A stretch of DNA of 64,000 nt from Prostheceraeus crozeri (GCA_907163375.1 CAJQUW010010362.1:1-64000), one strand, 5' to 3'; positions 12,261 through 24,178 are shown, counted from the stretch's first letter. A program made the numbers and translations. Notes: a model not told the origin generated them from the sequence alone.

Positions 12261-13850
12261 GTGGCACAATATCAACGACGAATAACAATTCTCTAGAATA
12301 GCCCTATTCTAGGATTAGTCATTCGCGAATAGAATCATGCTTCATGCCAACATGGATTATTCGCAGAATAACTAGTCGGCCAATTTATTCCAATGCGAAC
12401 CAATGCGAAGACCAATGCGATTCAATGAACAAAGTTTAATAAATTGAGCATTCGAATTCAATTTCCACGCACAAAATAGTTTAAAACTTGGTTTCAGCTA
12501 CTAAACTACTTATTAAATCACTAACAACAAAAATAAATCTCGGGATACCGGGAATTCGAGGCTTAAAAAAACCTACAGGATCTGGGATTCCAATGTGAGA
12601 GACTATGGAAGTTGAGACAGGGCTAGACCCTGTCAATTGACGCTGATCTCCGGTCAGCGTGGACTAGTTAATGATGGCATCGGTTTTCAATTGAAGCTGT
12701 GACCTTTACGCCAATCTCAGTAGCGTATTGCCAGTGCTTGATATTACTAATATTAGTCAAATTCTTGATGAACAGATCCACACACATGCGTGGGTGTTAT
12801 TGATTATATTGTCATTAGCATGAAATTATAAGAAAATATGCTATTGAAGAGTCTGCATTCATTAAACAATACATATTATTTAAGTTATTCTGATTTTTTT
12901 CTATTTTAATTGGATGCCTTCAAGTTCCTATTGACCAAAGGTATCGTCAGTATCACCATCAGTAAACTGGAACGCTCCAGTAGCATGATATCGCATAGTT
13001 ATCAAAAGCTGATCCCTCGCTGAAAACGGCCTGTTTCGATTTCACGCAATATCATCGATATGAGTTTCGATGAGAGAATACATGCAATTGACACCAGATT
13101 TTAAAAATCGGCATCGCCTCCGAAATTCATCGTCTTTGTAGATCATCCACAGATCAAGTCGTCTATCTAAACCTGTAGCCGAATTCTCACAGATCCGATA
13201 ATCTGTCGATCATACTCTTCGTAACGTATTACTGCAGCCAAAATCGTAAAAATAGTGAGCTCCGATGCCTTTATTCCATGCTTTAAACCTACTACCTTTC
13301 AGGATTAAAATCTAGCGAATAAACATACAATTTATTCCTCTTGTCACACTATTCGTCGTTGGTACAAGAAACAAACAAATATTCCGGAATAAAGCAAATC
13401 TCGGAATAACTTCATTCCGAGAATTAGCTATTCCGCATTGGTGCAAGAGGACTAAGTTATTCCTTCATTTATTCTCGGATTACTGTTTATTCCGCGTTGG
13501 TTCATACGGGGGTTAGACGCACTTGTCAACGGCTGAATAATTGGCTTAGAATCAGTCACAAGTGCAATTCTAAACTTTTCATTGGTGGTCCATGCCCCAA
13601 CTTAGTTCCCCGGATGTGCCACGACATTGAGTCAATTTCCATTCTAGTCAACTTGAAATAAGCAATCTATTTCTATGATGATGGTAGAAATAAAACGAAG
13701 AAGAGGAACAGACTTAGTTGTGAAAATTATATGAGAGTGGCACTTGCCAAGGTCAAGTCGCGCATTTCTGAAATCTTCTCTAAACGGCAACAGCAACAGT
13801 CATATTGATTTGCAGTGAATATTCATTTTGCTTTTGTTTTTTAGTGAAAT
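12261..13850. other. No gene; repeat-like sequence with inverted segments
   Basis: Sequences such as ACGACGAATA near 12,280 recur inverted near 13,357 (TATTCGTCGT). CGGAATAA-type motifs cluster at 12,300-12,400 and 13,370-13,500, suggesting a nonautonomous transposon of about 1.2 kb. Two adjacent perfect hairpins lie at 12616-12634 and 12640-12660. No coding region is recognised. Confidence 0.4.
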
Positions 13851-14642
13851 TCATATTTTGTTAGTTTTGTTCTTTGAACACAATGACTTTGTGTGCAAGT
13901 GATGCATGGTACAGTTTGTGCACTTATACAGCATATAGTAATTATGATACCCGCTACCGCCTCCTAGGCCGACTGACGCAAAGGGCCTTGGTGTAATTTC
14001 TCCATGCGTTCTGTCCTGAGCTCGTCCCTCGATGTTCTCCCAACATTCTGCAGCTTCCTTCTTCATCGTCTACAACCAAGTGGGCCTATGTCGACCTCTT
14101 CTCCTTGACTCGTTTGGTTTCCACTTATATGTTTTCCGTGATATGCTGTGTGACTCCCGTCTCAAAGTGTGTCCGAGCCATCGCCATCTCCAGTTCATCA
14201 GCACTTCATCCAATCATGGCACTTTCGTTGTTTCACGGATACTAATATTTGCTACTTTGTCCTGTCATTTCACTCCCAGGATCCGTCTTAAGGGTTTATT
14301 CTCAAAAACAGTGAAACGTCGGGAAATTGTCTCATTGTCGTACCAACTTTCACAGCCATGTGTTAGTACAGATCTCACCAACGTCTTGTACAGAGATACC
14401 TTTGTATGGATCATCAATCTGCGTGACCGCCATACTTTTCCTAACATATCCATAGCTTGATTTGCTTTCATGAGACGGGCCGATAACTCTTCTTCAAGAG
14501 ATCCGGTTTTCTGAATAACAGAACCGAGATATTTGAATGTGTCGCACTCCTTGATATGTACTCCATTCAAACTCACATGTCCGGTGCATGCTTCTTCAGT
14601 TCGCATTACTTCAGTCTTCCTGAGATTAATCCAACTCTCCAT
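13851..14642 (-). pseudogene. LINE (non-LTR retrotransposon) 3' end, reverse-transcriptase C-terminal part
   Basis: The minus-strand frame at 14642-14265 reads CDTFKYLGSVIQKTGSLEEE, then LYKTLVRSVLTHGCESW and RRILGV, the standard block after the LINE reverse-transcriptase core. After an in-frame stop the same frame continues with RWRWLGHTLRRESHSI and a GRHRPTW-type block, then ends near 13,851 with ECWENIEGRAQDRTHGE and GLGGGSGYH. It is a 5'-truncated, inactive copy of a family widespread in invertebrates. The exact clade was not assigned. Confidence 0.85.
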
Positions 14643-15153
14643 GGGTTGTTTGACACACGGATGCGGAAGTTTAGAATACCTACGTATAGCATGTTGCCGA
14701 CATTACAGATGCCTTGTTTCACATATAAAAACAGCTGCTGAGTTTGCCAGCACATTTAATAGGTTGATCATTCAAAAATAAAGGGCTAGATAAAGCTGTT
14801 AGAATAATAGGAAGAAACAAAACGTGATGCTACTTTCGTTTTAGGCATTTCAAATAGTATGTTTTTCCAAATCCTTCTCACTAAAAGAAGAATCTCTACA
14901 TAAGAATTCAAATTGTGGTGTGTCCGATAAAATTCTATCATTTTAAATCTTACTCTGATTTTGAGATGTTCGAAAATACATGTAGGTATGTGGGCTATGC
15001 GCGGGCCGGGAACTAGCTTAGCAGGTTGCTGATTGACTGAGTTGTGGGCTGCGGGGTGGGCCGTAAGAATCCAGCCATCATGCAAACCTGTTCCGGATAA
15101 ACGTCTATCCAACGTTGACCCATATTAACCGTCAAATCAAGTGTTGTACATAC
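14643..15153. other. No gene recognised
   Basis: This lies just beyond the last recognised ANKRD42 exon on its downstream side. It could hold 3' exons of that gene, but I find no coiled-coil frame on the minus strand here. Confidence 0.4.
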
Positions 15154-15589
15154 CGTTGCTTAACCAGCAAAGCAGATGCAGTGCTCGATTCTCCAGGCTT
15201 CAAACGGCCTCCCAGTTGTCTGAGATTTTCTCTCGCTTCCTCTAATTGTCTCTCGACTTCATTCACTCGATTTCGAGCTCGTTTTTGTGCTTGTTTCATC
15301 TGTCCAGGTGTCAGACGGACACTGGTGTCGCTCTGAGTATCATGAGTAAAAACGCCAGTGTAGTGATGTTCTAAGGCCTCTGGATCCGCCTTGTAAACTT
15401 CTTCATCCGAATCAGGCGGAATGTTCCCACCTTGAAAGACTAGTGTATCGTTGATTATTTGAAGAGAAGCAATATGACCGAACCGACGAGCTATATCCTT
15501 TGGTGTATCGCCTGTGTTATTTTTCATCGTTGGATTCCCTCCATTCTCAAGCAGCCATTTAATAATTGCCACATGACCTTGACCACAAG
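15154..15589 (-). CDS. ANKRD42: ANKRD42 exon, last ankyrin repeat and start of coiled coil
   Basis: The acceptor is TTATACAG. Joined in phase it completes HKACGQGHVAIIKWLLENGG, then DTPKDIARRFGHIASLQI, an acidic linker and a charged coiled coil (VNEVERQLEEARENLRQLGG). It ends LVKQR at a good donor, CAACG|GTATGT, leaving two bases of an arginine codon. The coiled coil therefore continues in an exon not found downstream on this strand. Confidence 0.85.
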
Positions 15590-18500
15590 CTGTATAAAAT
15601 ACGTTAGATCTGAATTACCAAATCATTTTGTTGCAAAAAAAGCACATTTTCGTTACCCTTATGTAGAGGTGTAGAACCTTGATCATCTCTCTCATTGATG
15701 TTTGTTACGCCGCATTCCACCAATCCTCGCAACCTCGCTAAATCGCCAGAGTATGCTGCAGCGTGTGCGGGAAATGCTGTTGCCATTGCTTTGGTCTCGT
15801 CAGTTTGCTCAAAAACTTCTCCTTGAGTCTATGAAATGGAATTTACAAGCATTGATTTTCCTCAAAAAATATTATTGTTAGCTTATCTTGCCTCATACCA
15901 AGACACGAAGTCATAGCAAGTGAGGGGTCACACAATTATTGAAACATTAAAAAAAGTTTCCTTATTTTTACTTTCCAACCAATAACTCGATCATAGTTAA
16001 GATCAGCATTTCATACAACCGTGTAACTTAGCTGGTGCAGACGCATAAAACAAAAAGCATGCTTAACAAATACTGGCAAGTCATGACTTACGAAAAAAAC
16101 ATTTCGAGATACATCTTCGTGTATTGTATAGCATTAAAATATATTGCCAGCAATTGTGAACCAAATTCTAGTTTGCAGCTGTTATGAACTTTCTAATTCA
16201 CAGCAGGTCTAACCTGAAACCTACAATCGCGGTCACACGACTCTGTTGAACCGAATGCAGATAGCTTATCGTACCGTTAATCCATGTGTGGAATTAATGA
16301 ATGAATCTGACGATGCAACAAACCATCAAAAGTACTGTGGAACCATTGTAAGTGACGATTCACTAACATGAAACGAAAATTTAACTAAGTGCTCATTTTC
16401 AAGTATTAGGGCTGAGGAGTTATGTAAAACAGCAGCTGCTGCACCCAAAAAACCCTGAGTCATCAGCTGAGCGCCATCCATCACCGAGATTTCTACCCAT
16501 TAAGCTCATCTCTCAGGATGGTGGGTCCGCTCGTTGCGCCCAGGTCCTTCACACAAAGCTGCTACCTTCTTCCACCTTTGCACTCAACTTATTGATGGTG
16601 ATCTTTACGCTTTTAACACTGGCTTTAGCAAGAAATTTCCTCTCCGATGGACTGCGAAACCGCGGCATCTCACTTCAAAGGGCATGAACTCACATTTCCA
16701 CTCTTGCCTCCGAATCCCTTCAGCAAGTTCTTCATATTTGGCAGCTTTCCTCTTATGGGCATCCTCAACGTTCTCTTCTCAGGGAACGTTTAGTTCGCCC
16801 ATAATCATTATCGTCCCTACCGCATCGATCAACACTAGGTCAGGCCGTTGGTGAGATAGGGACAATTCATATGGCAGCTGTCTATCAACACGAACTTCCG
16901 CGGAACAGATCGAGACATAGGAGGATACCTTTGACCACTCGGCACAAATTGATTCCCGTTAAATGCCTGGAAGGTACTGCATCTGAGACTGCTTCCACAA
17001 TCGCATGCAGGACCAAACCATGACGGTGCGTGAACCATCCTCTCTGCAGTGTCAAATGACAACCAGAGAGCATATGGCGAAGATTGGCATGCCTGCCACA
17101 CAAGTGATACTTAGGGTCCGTGCGGATTCCCCAACGTGCCAAATTAGCGGTTTTGGAAGCACATCATAGGTCCATTGAAGCTTCCGCTTCACCTGCCCAT
17201 AGCCCATGTTCCACCAATCTTTCCATGAGATCTTGCGATCTTCAACTTCCCACTTGAGCCATCTTCCTTGCTGCCCTTATTGCACTGGCAGGGCAAGTCT
17301 CTTCTTTTCTTCCAAGGTTCACACCTCATTCTCTCGTAACTTCCTTCTTTGGTCACTTTCGTTCATTTCTGACCAAAATTTGTTTCCCTTTTCCATTCCA
17401 AAACCTCTCCTGCCGTTTTGGACAACTCCCATTACCTCTTCGTGTTTTCTCATAGAGCAGATGGAGGACATGACTTCCGCCACATCCCACTTTCGGCCCA
17501 TTTTCAACCGAGGTGGATCTGAGCAGATAGCGTTTTTAAACAGCTTTCACTTACACATTCTCCGTTGCTAGATATTCTAGAAATCCATGATTTGCAATCA
17601 TATGTATTATTCATCTTCAATACCCAATGTATGGATACTCAGCAATTTTACAAAGATTCATAAACAAATCTTTGTATTTCATCGTACCATCTTTTTGGAT
17701 ATCTTTGCATGTAGCACGGAAGATTTCAAAGTTTCGTCTGTATCTTAACAAAACTTGTAAGAACTTTCTTAATCAGCTTTGGAAGACGGCGAACTTACAA
17801 ATCTTACATTATCTTCACAAAGATTCTCAAAATCAAAGTCACACGTGGTACTATTATGTAACAATGGCTCCTGACTGTTTGTCACTTTAAGTTGTTGTCT
17901 GTCATAAGTTATGTAGGTTCCGATTGACAGAGAGCAATAGCCTTCTAGTCTTCAAATGTCAACTTACCGAAAGTTCTTCTTCGAGATTTGAAATCATCTC
18001 TGTTATGGCTTTCTTCTGGTACTGTTCCGCTAACAATTTCGGTGTCTCTCCATGATCATTGCGGGCATTTATAACGTTGAACTTGCTGTGACTTTTAATA
18101 AGGAGAAAGCGAAATCCGTCAGCGTGGCCTTCCATTGCTGCTAAATGAGCCGGAGTGTTTCCAACCTTGTCTGTATCATCCATGCTAGATCCCCAACGGA
18201 TCAAAATCTGCATGCATCCAACTCGCCCATGATATGCAGCACAATGTAGAGGTGTCCATCCGTGCGTGTCTGTATCATGAAGATGCTGGAAAAGTTTCGA
18301 AATCTGGAGACAACTCAAGTCACGATTAAGCTGACATCAAGTTTGTCATTCTTAATATCATTTTGTGATTTTTTTTCATCAGGAAATAGCATACGTGACG
18401 TTGGCTCGACCACTCAACACGGCCATCGTAATGTGCGTGTACCACTTCTGAAATTTATCCTATACTGCAGTTTTGAGCTATGCCAGCATGTGTTACCAAT

Positions 18501-21500
18501 TATTTAGGAAAATGTGCCATCTTCGCAGAAAAATACCGGTATGGTTCAAAGTTCAAAAGGCATATATGTGAAATCAGCCAGCAAGACATCAGCTGCTCTT
18601 TTTAGGTGTGCCACCTCTTTTCGAGGTGAAATTTGTAGAGATATGGAGAGACAGAAGCTGGTGCATTTCAAAGGGGTAGATTTGCACCGCTGGTTTTATT
18701 TTCAAAGTCAATTTTGAAAACGGCCGGAAAATTCACTCAGAAGAAGACACTTTTATCAAAAATAGGTGCTGACACATGCAGGCACACCTAAATAAGTAGG
18801 GTAATGGTTTCAGGAACGGCATGCGAATATTTGAAATAGTCGGGTTGGGTTTCTGGGCTACATTTGCAGACTTCAGGAAAGTCAAATGAGACATTTAAAT
18901 GAAGAACGTGAAAATGAGAGGAATAAGAAAGAACTGACTGCATTAAAAAGCAAACTAGAAGAGACAGATACAAAGAAAAAAGGATTATATAATGATTGTG
19001 TCCTAAGTAAAGCATCTTTAACTGCATGTGTTTGAGTAATTATTTGCTCTCTATTATTTAGGGACTGAGTTCAATTTCTTCGTTGCATTGGTGCTCATTT
19101 GGTACTTCATTCGTTACGCAACTGATGCGCCGTGCTGTTTATGACGAATAATTGTACAACTAGAATATGAAGTATTTTCATGCAACTCGAGCACTCAATA
19201 TCACTAAAGTGTTCTATCTATGTACAGGCGGGCGTAGTTAATCGTCTCCATTCAATTAATCGTGCGAAAGAATCAATCACACGATTCCTGACTGATCAGG
19301 AATCGCGCGATTTTTTTGCTTAGTGACTGCGCAATGAAACTCGCATGAGCAGGAAGAATAAGATTATCATGCTATTCACTCTTGCAGCATCTGGGATAAT
19401 TGCACTGAACAGAAATGTGACACCTGCGTTTGACATCTATGCGCGGATAATCGTGCCTGAGATCATATCATGCATGCAGCTAGGATAAGACAGTAAATCT
19501 CTATGTGAGCCCAGTGGGACTTCCCACACATCGCAGAAATGCACAATTATTTGCTATAGCAGTAAACATGCTCGCATAGTACCGGTACCCGATTTATGCG
19601 ATCATACATGTTGTCAAATATAAGTGGACCCCTTTGGAACTATATCTCCGAATTGAAAGCATATGAAGTTGTTGATAAGAGCATTAATGCCTAATTTACA
19701 TTTAACATGTAATTATAAATGGTATTAAATTTATTAAATTATAATGGTACACTATAAACCTAACCCAGCAGCATGCACTCTCAAATAGTCTAAGATTTGC
19801 AAATGCTTTCTTAACTTTTAAAGTCTCTAGATTTACAGTAGATTCTTTATAATATAAAAGTATTTATAAAATATTATTTTAATATAATATATAAAAAAGA
19901 GTCTTTTCAGACGAGTGTCCCTAATTCACAGAATATCTTGCCAAATAATATACACTTGTATGAATACGTGCATAATTTTAGATCGTTGTGACCATGAGTT
20001 AAGAGGTCTAGGTTTTACATATAGCTAGTGCAAGACATAGGAGTGGAAAATTTTAAAACTTTGTACAAGTTAATGGATCAAAATAAAATTTTCATCTTCA
20101 AAATACACATGCAAAATCACCGCATCATGTGAATTTATTCGCTTTTGAAGAAGCAACACAGTCTAGAAAAGCTTTCGAATTTCTTGATTTCTCATAAGTA
20201 ATCTTGCTTTACCACAAATAGTAAATGATCAAGTATAATGATTAGATTCGGAAATCCAATGACATAAATTGCACCCACATTTAGTACTCGTAAGTCTCGC
20301 ATAACATAATTAGGAACCTAAATGCATCTTATTCTGCCATGGAAAGACATGACATGAAATACGATTTTCATCTCACACTCAAAGACATCTAAAGGCAATT
20401 TTACTTTCGAACGAGTATAAATATTTGCTTTAGAATCGTACATGCTGTTGAATCTACTTTTGATAATTTTTTGTTTAAGTTATTTCTATAATTTTGTTGT
20501 CTTTAGGCATTCAATATGACAGTGAGAAAGAAGGAAGATGACAAGGTCAGACTTCTGTCAATTTTCAAAACTAAAATGTAATCATGATGATCGCATAGTG
20601 GCAGTTCGCCATGGTGTAGAATGGAAAGATATCCTCAGACTTGAACAAATTAAGTACACAAATTGAGGATATCAATCTATTCGACGCCCAACTTCGTGGC
20701 TACGTAACCTCCCTACTCCAGTCCATACAGTGGTTACCCATACGAGACCGTGTAACATTTCGTCTAGCAGTCCTTGCTTACAAATGTCTTCGAGGTGGTG
20801 CCCCAAGTTATATGTCTTCCTGTCTCAAACCTGTGTCCTCCAACCCTTACCGCAGCCATTTCCGACCTGCCTACAACGACCAACTTCTCATGCCGACTTC
20901 CCGACTGAAGACAGTTGGTGCTAGAGCTTTCTCTGCTGAAGTTCGCATCTGGAATGACCTAGCAACAAGCTTGAAAGCTGCCCCGTCAGTGGTCACCTTC
21001 AAGAAATGCCTAAAGGCTGAACTGCTGCGAAGAGCCTTAGCCTGACCATTCCTGACAGTTGCACTGTAGATAGCTTCAGACATATTAATGTCTTTATTGT
21101 AAAGTGTCCTTGAAGTCTGATCGGACAGAAATGTCACTTAAATATGTCTTGTTCAATAAATAAATATTAAAATTTTTACACTGGATTTTATAGAAACCTG
21201 AACCTATCTATCTATCTTCCAAATCTGTGAAAATGATTCAAAAAGAAAAGGAAAATTTTCACGACCGTTTAATTGAAGGTTAAAGCGAGGTATGTACAAA
21301 AATAACGACCTATAACATATAAAATATCAACAACGACATCCAGTGCTGAAAAATTTGCTTCCGAATAATATGTAACCTGTCTCGATAAAGGCGACAGCCA
21401 AAACGTCGACAAGTTTTAGTTTATTTTTGTACATGCCTCGTTTTAACTTTCAATTAAGTCAAAATAATTTCGAATTATAATATCTATGTATTTATATTAT

Positions 21501-24178
21501 TTTTTATATATTATCATATCATATTTTTTTATATATATTGTAATATAAATAATTATAAAAAAATATTGTAGGGTAATTTCGTGAAAAATTTCTTTTCCTG
21601 TTTTGAATTTTTCTACCGACCACTGGCCATCATCAAAGAATACTGTGAAGATGAAGTGTCATGATATGAAACATGTCGCAGGTCCTCGGATTTCTACATT
21701 TCCTTGCCCTTGTGGCTTCATAGCAGGCTGCGTGCTTACCCCGCCAGCTCGAAGCAGTGTTTGCAATGTAAATGAATTGCCATGGGCGGCTGATAAATGT
21801 GTAGGTGTTGATCCTCGATGATCCGGTAAGTTGATATCCCCACCTTTGTGAATCAGTGCCTGAAAATTAATCAATAACGTTTTAGTACTGATGGTCATTA
21901 CGCAAATTCCAATAAAAGCGTCTGAGTAAAGTGTGTATTTATCTGAAATTTATTAAAACTAATCCTATTCCAGCTTACGAATGTTGATGCTGGCTATTTA
22001 TTTAATCTGCAATTTTCTCAAGGGTACTTAGGAATTTGCTGTAGCAGAGGTTCCTATAACAGGCATCTCAGTTTGAAAAATATAGCATCACGAATTAATT
22101 TAGCTAATTTGTTAGGTTTTTCAAGATCACGACTTAGAATACGTGTTCACGGAAGTGGAATATTTTAAAATCATTACTGCAATCGATGCACTTTAGAGAC
22201 AGTATGCTGAATTGGAGTCATTTATTAAGTAGAGAAAAGCTCTGCATGAATTACATTGTCAATGTGATAGCAGCTTCGATTTCACTAATATGAACTCTTT
22301 TCATATCTACTGCCGCATATAGTGCATTTTTGCTGCCTTGGACAAACTTGCAAGGCATTGACTTAATGGTAGAAATGTAGAAAATAGAATCATGTTTTTA
22401 AATCCTTCGAGTCCACTAATAGTTCACTAGTATGTTTCGCACAATATATGAAATATATGCAATATACATGTCCCTGATACTGACATAAAAAGCATCATAA
22501 TCAAAGATAATGATTATAATTAATTGAAAGATATAAATTGGTCTATAACTTAATTCAGAAAAAGCTAGAGCTTGATTTCTTGAATCATAGAATCATACCT
22601 AAGAAATTTGAATTCATCCGCATGCATAAATAATTGATATAGTTTCAAAGTATTGTGATTCTGACGATTTATAACTCAATGCTACAATACATGATAACTT
22701 TTATTGATCCTTTGCATGCAGTTCACTAACTATTTAGAAAAGTGTGAGCTCAACATAGCCATGTAGCCTGTTGGAAAAAAGGCATTAACAAGATTGTTCA
22801 TTAAATTTCCTTGATTATATCAACATTGAAGCCGTTTTCTACTTCCAAGAATTCTACTGGACATTGCTTTGTCAGCTACTATCGTCTGGTGAATATTTCC
22901 CTAGATCAAGTAAGAGTGTCACTCTATCATAAATAGCATGAAGAGTAGTGATCGAAGCTAAGACTTCTAGAAATGATTCCTAAAAGAAGCCACGTAACAG
23001 CAAGAGTACAATCATTGACTTCGAAATATAACTAACGGCGTTACTATATTCGGCAGTCTATTATCCACTGCACGTAAATACTTTAGGCCTATACATTATC
23101 CAAACCAGTTAAAAGTCGCTTCGCTCCAACCTCTTCACCGCTTCGCTCAGCTCATTGTCCTTTACCGCTCCGCTTCGAGTTTCCTCCCGATCCAGTTCCG
23201 CTCCAGATCCAACTGGCCAGTCAGTCAGTCCAAGCCGATGGCGAGACGCCGAGAATTTACTGTTCTATTTTCATAGACTGAGTCGCTTGAAGAATTGTAT
23301 TTCCCTTTGGTCCTATATCTATGAAAAATTTTTATTTCGTAAAATTGTTTCTCCTTCGTCAGGAACAGCTCTCCTCTTTCCTCCCACTTTTACAGGAATC
23401 AGTGATGAATTTTATTAACTGCCAGCCTATTACCAAAAAAGAATGCTCACAATCTCTTTATAAGCAAAAATTGTGATTAAGTATATCGGAATACTAACCT
23501 GCAAACAACCATCTTGTCCCCTTATTGCCGCGACATGGACTGGAGTCCATCCCTGTTTAGTGACCGCATTGATTCTGACATTGTGCCACAGTAGCCATTG
23601 CAAACATTCGAGTGAGCCTACAGCTGCAGCCCAATGAAGAGGAGTAAAACTATTTGCCGGATCAACGTCATTTACACTCATTCCACCTTGTACCATTCTC
23701 TCCAATTCATCCACATCTCCGCCTTGAACTGCCTCGTGCACAGACTTGTGACAAAACGTTTCGGGAACTGTAATAATGCTATAAAACCACTTTAATAAAC
23801 CGCATAGCGCATACTGCAGCAGATAGATTGAAACCATTATGCAAGTACGTGCTATACCGTCATTCCGTCTTCTCCTTATTTGGTTTCCGATCAAGTGTTT
23901 GCAGCTAAATTGATCTGCCACATTAATTAGGCTATTTTTTATATTGATAGGAATATTGTTGAAAGAGTTTAATACATTTTATGAGATCACAATGCAGATC
24001 ATAAGAATTATAAAACGAATATGTCAACATCAATTTCATCAATCTTCTTTTTGCTATCAATTTAATTGTTATTCAATCGATAACGTCAATAAGCGGAAGA
24101 CGGATTTTAGGTGAAGTAATGCCCTGAAATATACCACATCATAAATGTAGAAACTTACGATCTTGGGTCGATTTGAAC
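15154..24178 (-). CDS. ANKRD42: Ankyrin repeat domain-containing protein 42 (spliced gene, minus strand)
   Basis: Five secure exons and one tentative exon spread over 9 kb give a protein that tracks vertebrate ANKRD42 in order. Landmarks are SVHEAVQGGDVDELERMV, FTPLHWAAAVGSLECLQWLL, GWTPVHVAAIRGQDGCLQ, ALIHKGGDINLPDHRGSTP, GNTPAHLAAMEGH, NINERDDQGSTPLHKACGQG and DTPKDIARRFGHIASL. The family has about eight ankyrin repeats followed by a coiled coil and acts as a protein-interaction scaffold; its exact role in this animal is not known. Splice sites are GT/AG and the phases run 0,0,0,0,1,2, giving one continuous frame. The last exon seen ends on a splice donor, so a 3' exon is missing on this strand; a phase-compatible coiled-coil exon lies inverted at 18870-19035. 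The introns carry LINE, CR1-like and fold-back insertions. The first coding exon with the start codon was not identified. Confidence 0.9.
15657..15828 (-). CDS. ANKRD42: ANKRD42 exon, ankyrin repeat with NINERDDQGSTPLHK
   Basis: The acceptor is TTTCATAG and the exon begins TQGEVFEQTDETKAMATAFP, followed by AHAAAYSGDLARLRGLVECG and NINERDDQGSTPLHK. This equals the vertebrate ETLAFPGHVAAFKGDL and NINERADNGSTPMHK. It ends in phase 1 at AAGG|GTAACG. The internal ATG is not the gene's start. Confidence 0.9.
15829..16499. other. ANKRD42 intron, no further feature seen
   Basis: Mixed unique sequence between two ANKRD42 exons. No conserved frame, repeat or RNA gene was recognised. Confidence 0.5.
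16500..17571 (-). pseudogene. LINE-type retroelement tail in an ANKRD42 intron
   Basis: Minus-strand pieces match the C-terminal region of invertebrate non-LTR elements: LCGRHANLRHMLSGC with TLQRGWFTHRHGLVLHAI (a Cys/His block of the L-x-H-x-L-S-x-C-x-x-x-L-x-x-G-R-x-x-W-R-H type), then a GELNVPWEEN...AHKRKAAKYEELAEG block and FEVRCRGFAVHR. It is broken by stops and frame changes. The reverse-transcriptase core is not clear. The ELNVPWE block is often found after the reverse transcriptase of such elements. Confidence 0.65.
17968..18285 (-). CDS. ANKRD42: ANKRD42 exon, three ankyrin repeats (318 nt, symmetric)
   Basis: I chose the acceptor CTTTTCCAG (exon start 18285) over one 18 nt upstream because it gives the exact family spacing between LLRAGG and THGWTPLH. 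The exon encodes WTPLHCAAYHGRVGCMQIL, GNTPAHLAAMEGHADGFRFL and a helical tail ending ISNLEEELS. The donor is TCG|GTAAGT and both ends are in phase 0. Confidence 0.9.
18870..19035 (+). CDS. Coiled-coil exon candidate, inverted relative to ANKRD42
   Basis: On the + strand a splice acceptor (CTACATTTGCAG) precedes A|CTT CAG. The frame reads LQESQMRHLNEERENERNKK then ELTALKSKLEETDTKKKG and ends at a stop at 19033-19035. The single leading base is what ANKRD42 needs to complete its split arginine codon, and the charge pattern resembles the vertebrate ANKRD42 C-terminal coiled coil. It sits in an ANKRD42 intron on the opposite strand. It may be an inverted last exon, a duplicate, part of another gene, or chance. 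Confidence 0.4.
19036..20640. other. ANKRD42 intron; AT-rich, no gene
   Basis: The only feature noted is a perfect 10-bp-arm palindrome with a 4-nt loop at 19282-19305 (CGATTCCTGA / TCAGGAATCG). The stretch around 19.7-19.9 kb is very AT-rich. Confidence 0.5.
19282..19305. repeat. Perfect 10-bp hairpin
   Basis: CGATTCCTGA and TCAGGAATCG are separated by CTGA. No role is evident. Confidence 0.6.
20641..21170 (+). pseudogene. LINE (CR1/L2-like) 3' end
   Basis: The frame 20641-21045 carries the tail motif set of CR1/L2-type elements: LQSIQWLPIRDRVTFRLAVL, AYKCLRGGAPSYMSS, TSRLKTVGARAFSAE, IWNDLATSLKAAPSV and TFKKCLKAELLRRAL. It ends at a normal stop, and a short 3' UTR finishes near 21,170 in an AATAAATAAATATTAAAA-like tail. 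It is 5'-truncated, with the endonuclease and polymerase core missing. It lies in an intron, antisense to ANKRD42. Confidence 0.85.
21269..21457 (+). repeat. Fold-back element with 37-bp terminal arms
   Basis: The arm 21269-21305 is the near-perfect reverse complement of 21421-21457; both carry TTAATTGAA, CGAGG and ATGTACAAAAATAA. The 115-nt interior contains a hammerhead-like core. It resembles a small nonautonomous element or Penelope-derived terminal repeat. Confidence 0.7.
21376..21408 (+). ncRNA. Degenerate hammerhead-ribozyme-like core
   Basis: The order CTCGATAA, short stem AGGC/GCC, AAAACGTC mirrors the type found in Penelope-like terminal repeats (CTGATGA, stem II, GAAACGTC). Two core positions differ from the catalytic consensus, so activity is doubtful. 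Confidence 0.3.
21740..21859 (-). CDS. ANKRD42: ANKRD42 exon, ankyrin repeat (120 nt, symmetric)
   Basis: The acceptor is TTTTCAG and the donor GGCGGG|GTAAGC. It encodes exactly 40 residues, ALIHKGGDINLPDHRGSTP to SFTLQTLLRAGG, in phase 0 at both ends. This matches the vertebrate ALIMNGANLTAQDDRG segment and its HSFTLQ motif. Confidence 0.9.
21860..23498. other. ANKRD42 intron, no further feature seen
   Basis: No coding region was recognised. A short stretch near 23,115-23,200 is rich in TTCGCTC / CCGCTC motifs and is possibly a degenerate simple repeat. Confidence 0.5.
23499..23767 (-). CDS. ANKRD42: ANKRD42 exon, ankyrin repeats 1-2 and part of 3
   Basis: The acceptor is TTACAG and the donor CAG|GTTAGT. 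It encodes SVHEAVQGGDVDELERMV through GWTPVHVAAIRGQDGCLQ. The segment SLECLQWLLWH is almost identical to the vertebrate protein. It ends in phase 0. Confidence 0.9.
24159..24178 (-). CDS. ANKRD42: ANKRD42 candidate 20-nt micro-exon
   Basis: It lies between TTTTGCAG and GTAAGT on the minus strand. Its phase joins correctly to the next exon, giving FKSTQDL before PETFCHKSVHEAV. The only support is the good splice signals and phase, and it could be chance. Confidence 0.35.

Noticed and set aside
14032-14781. + strand frames of 60-140 codons
   Set aside because: They are antisense shadows of the minus-strand LINE tail.
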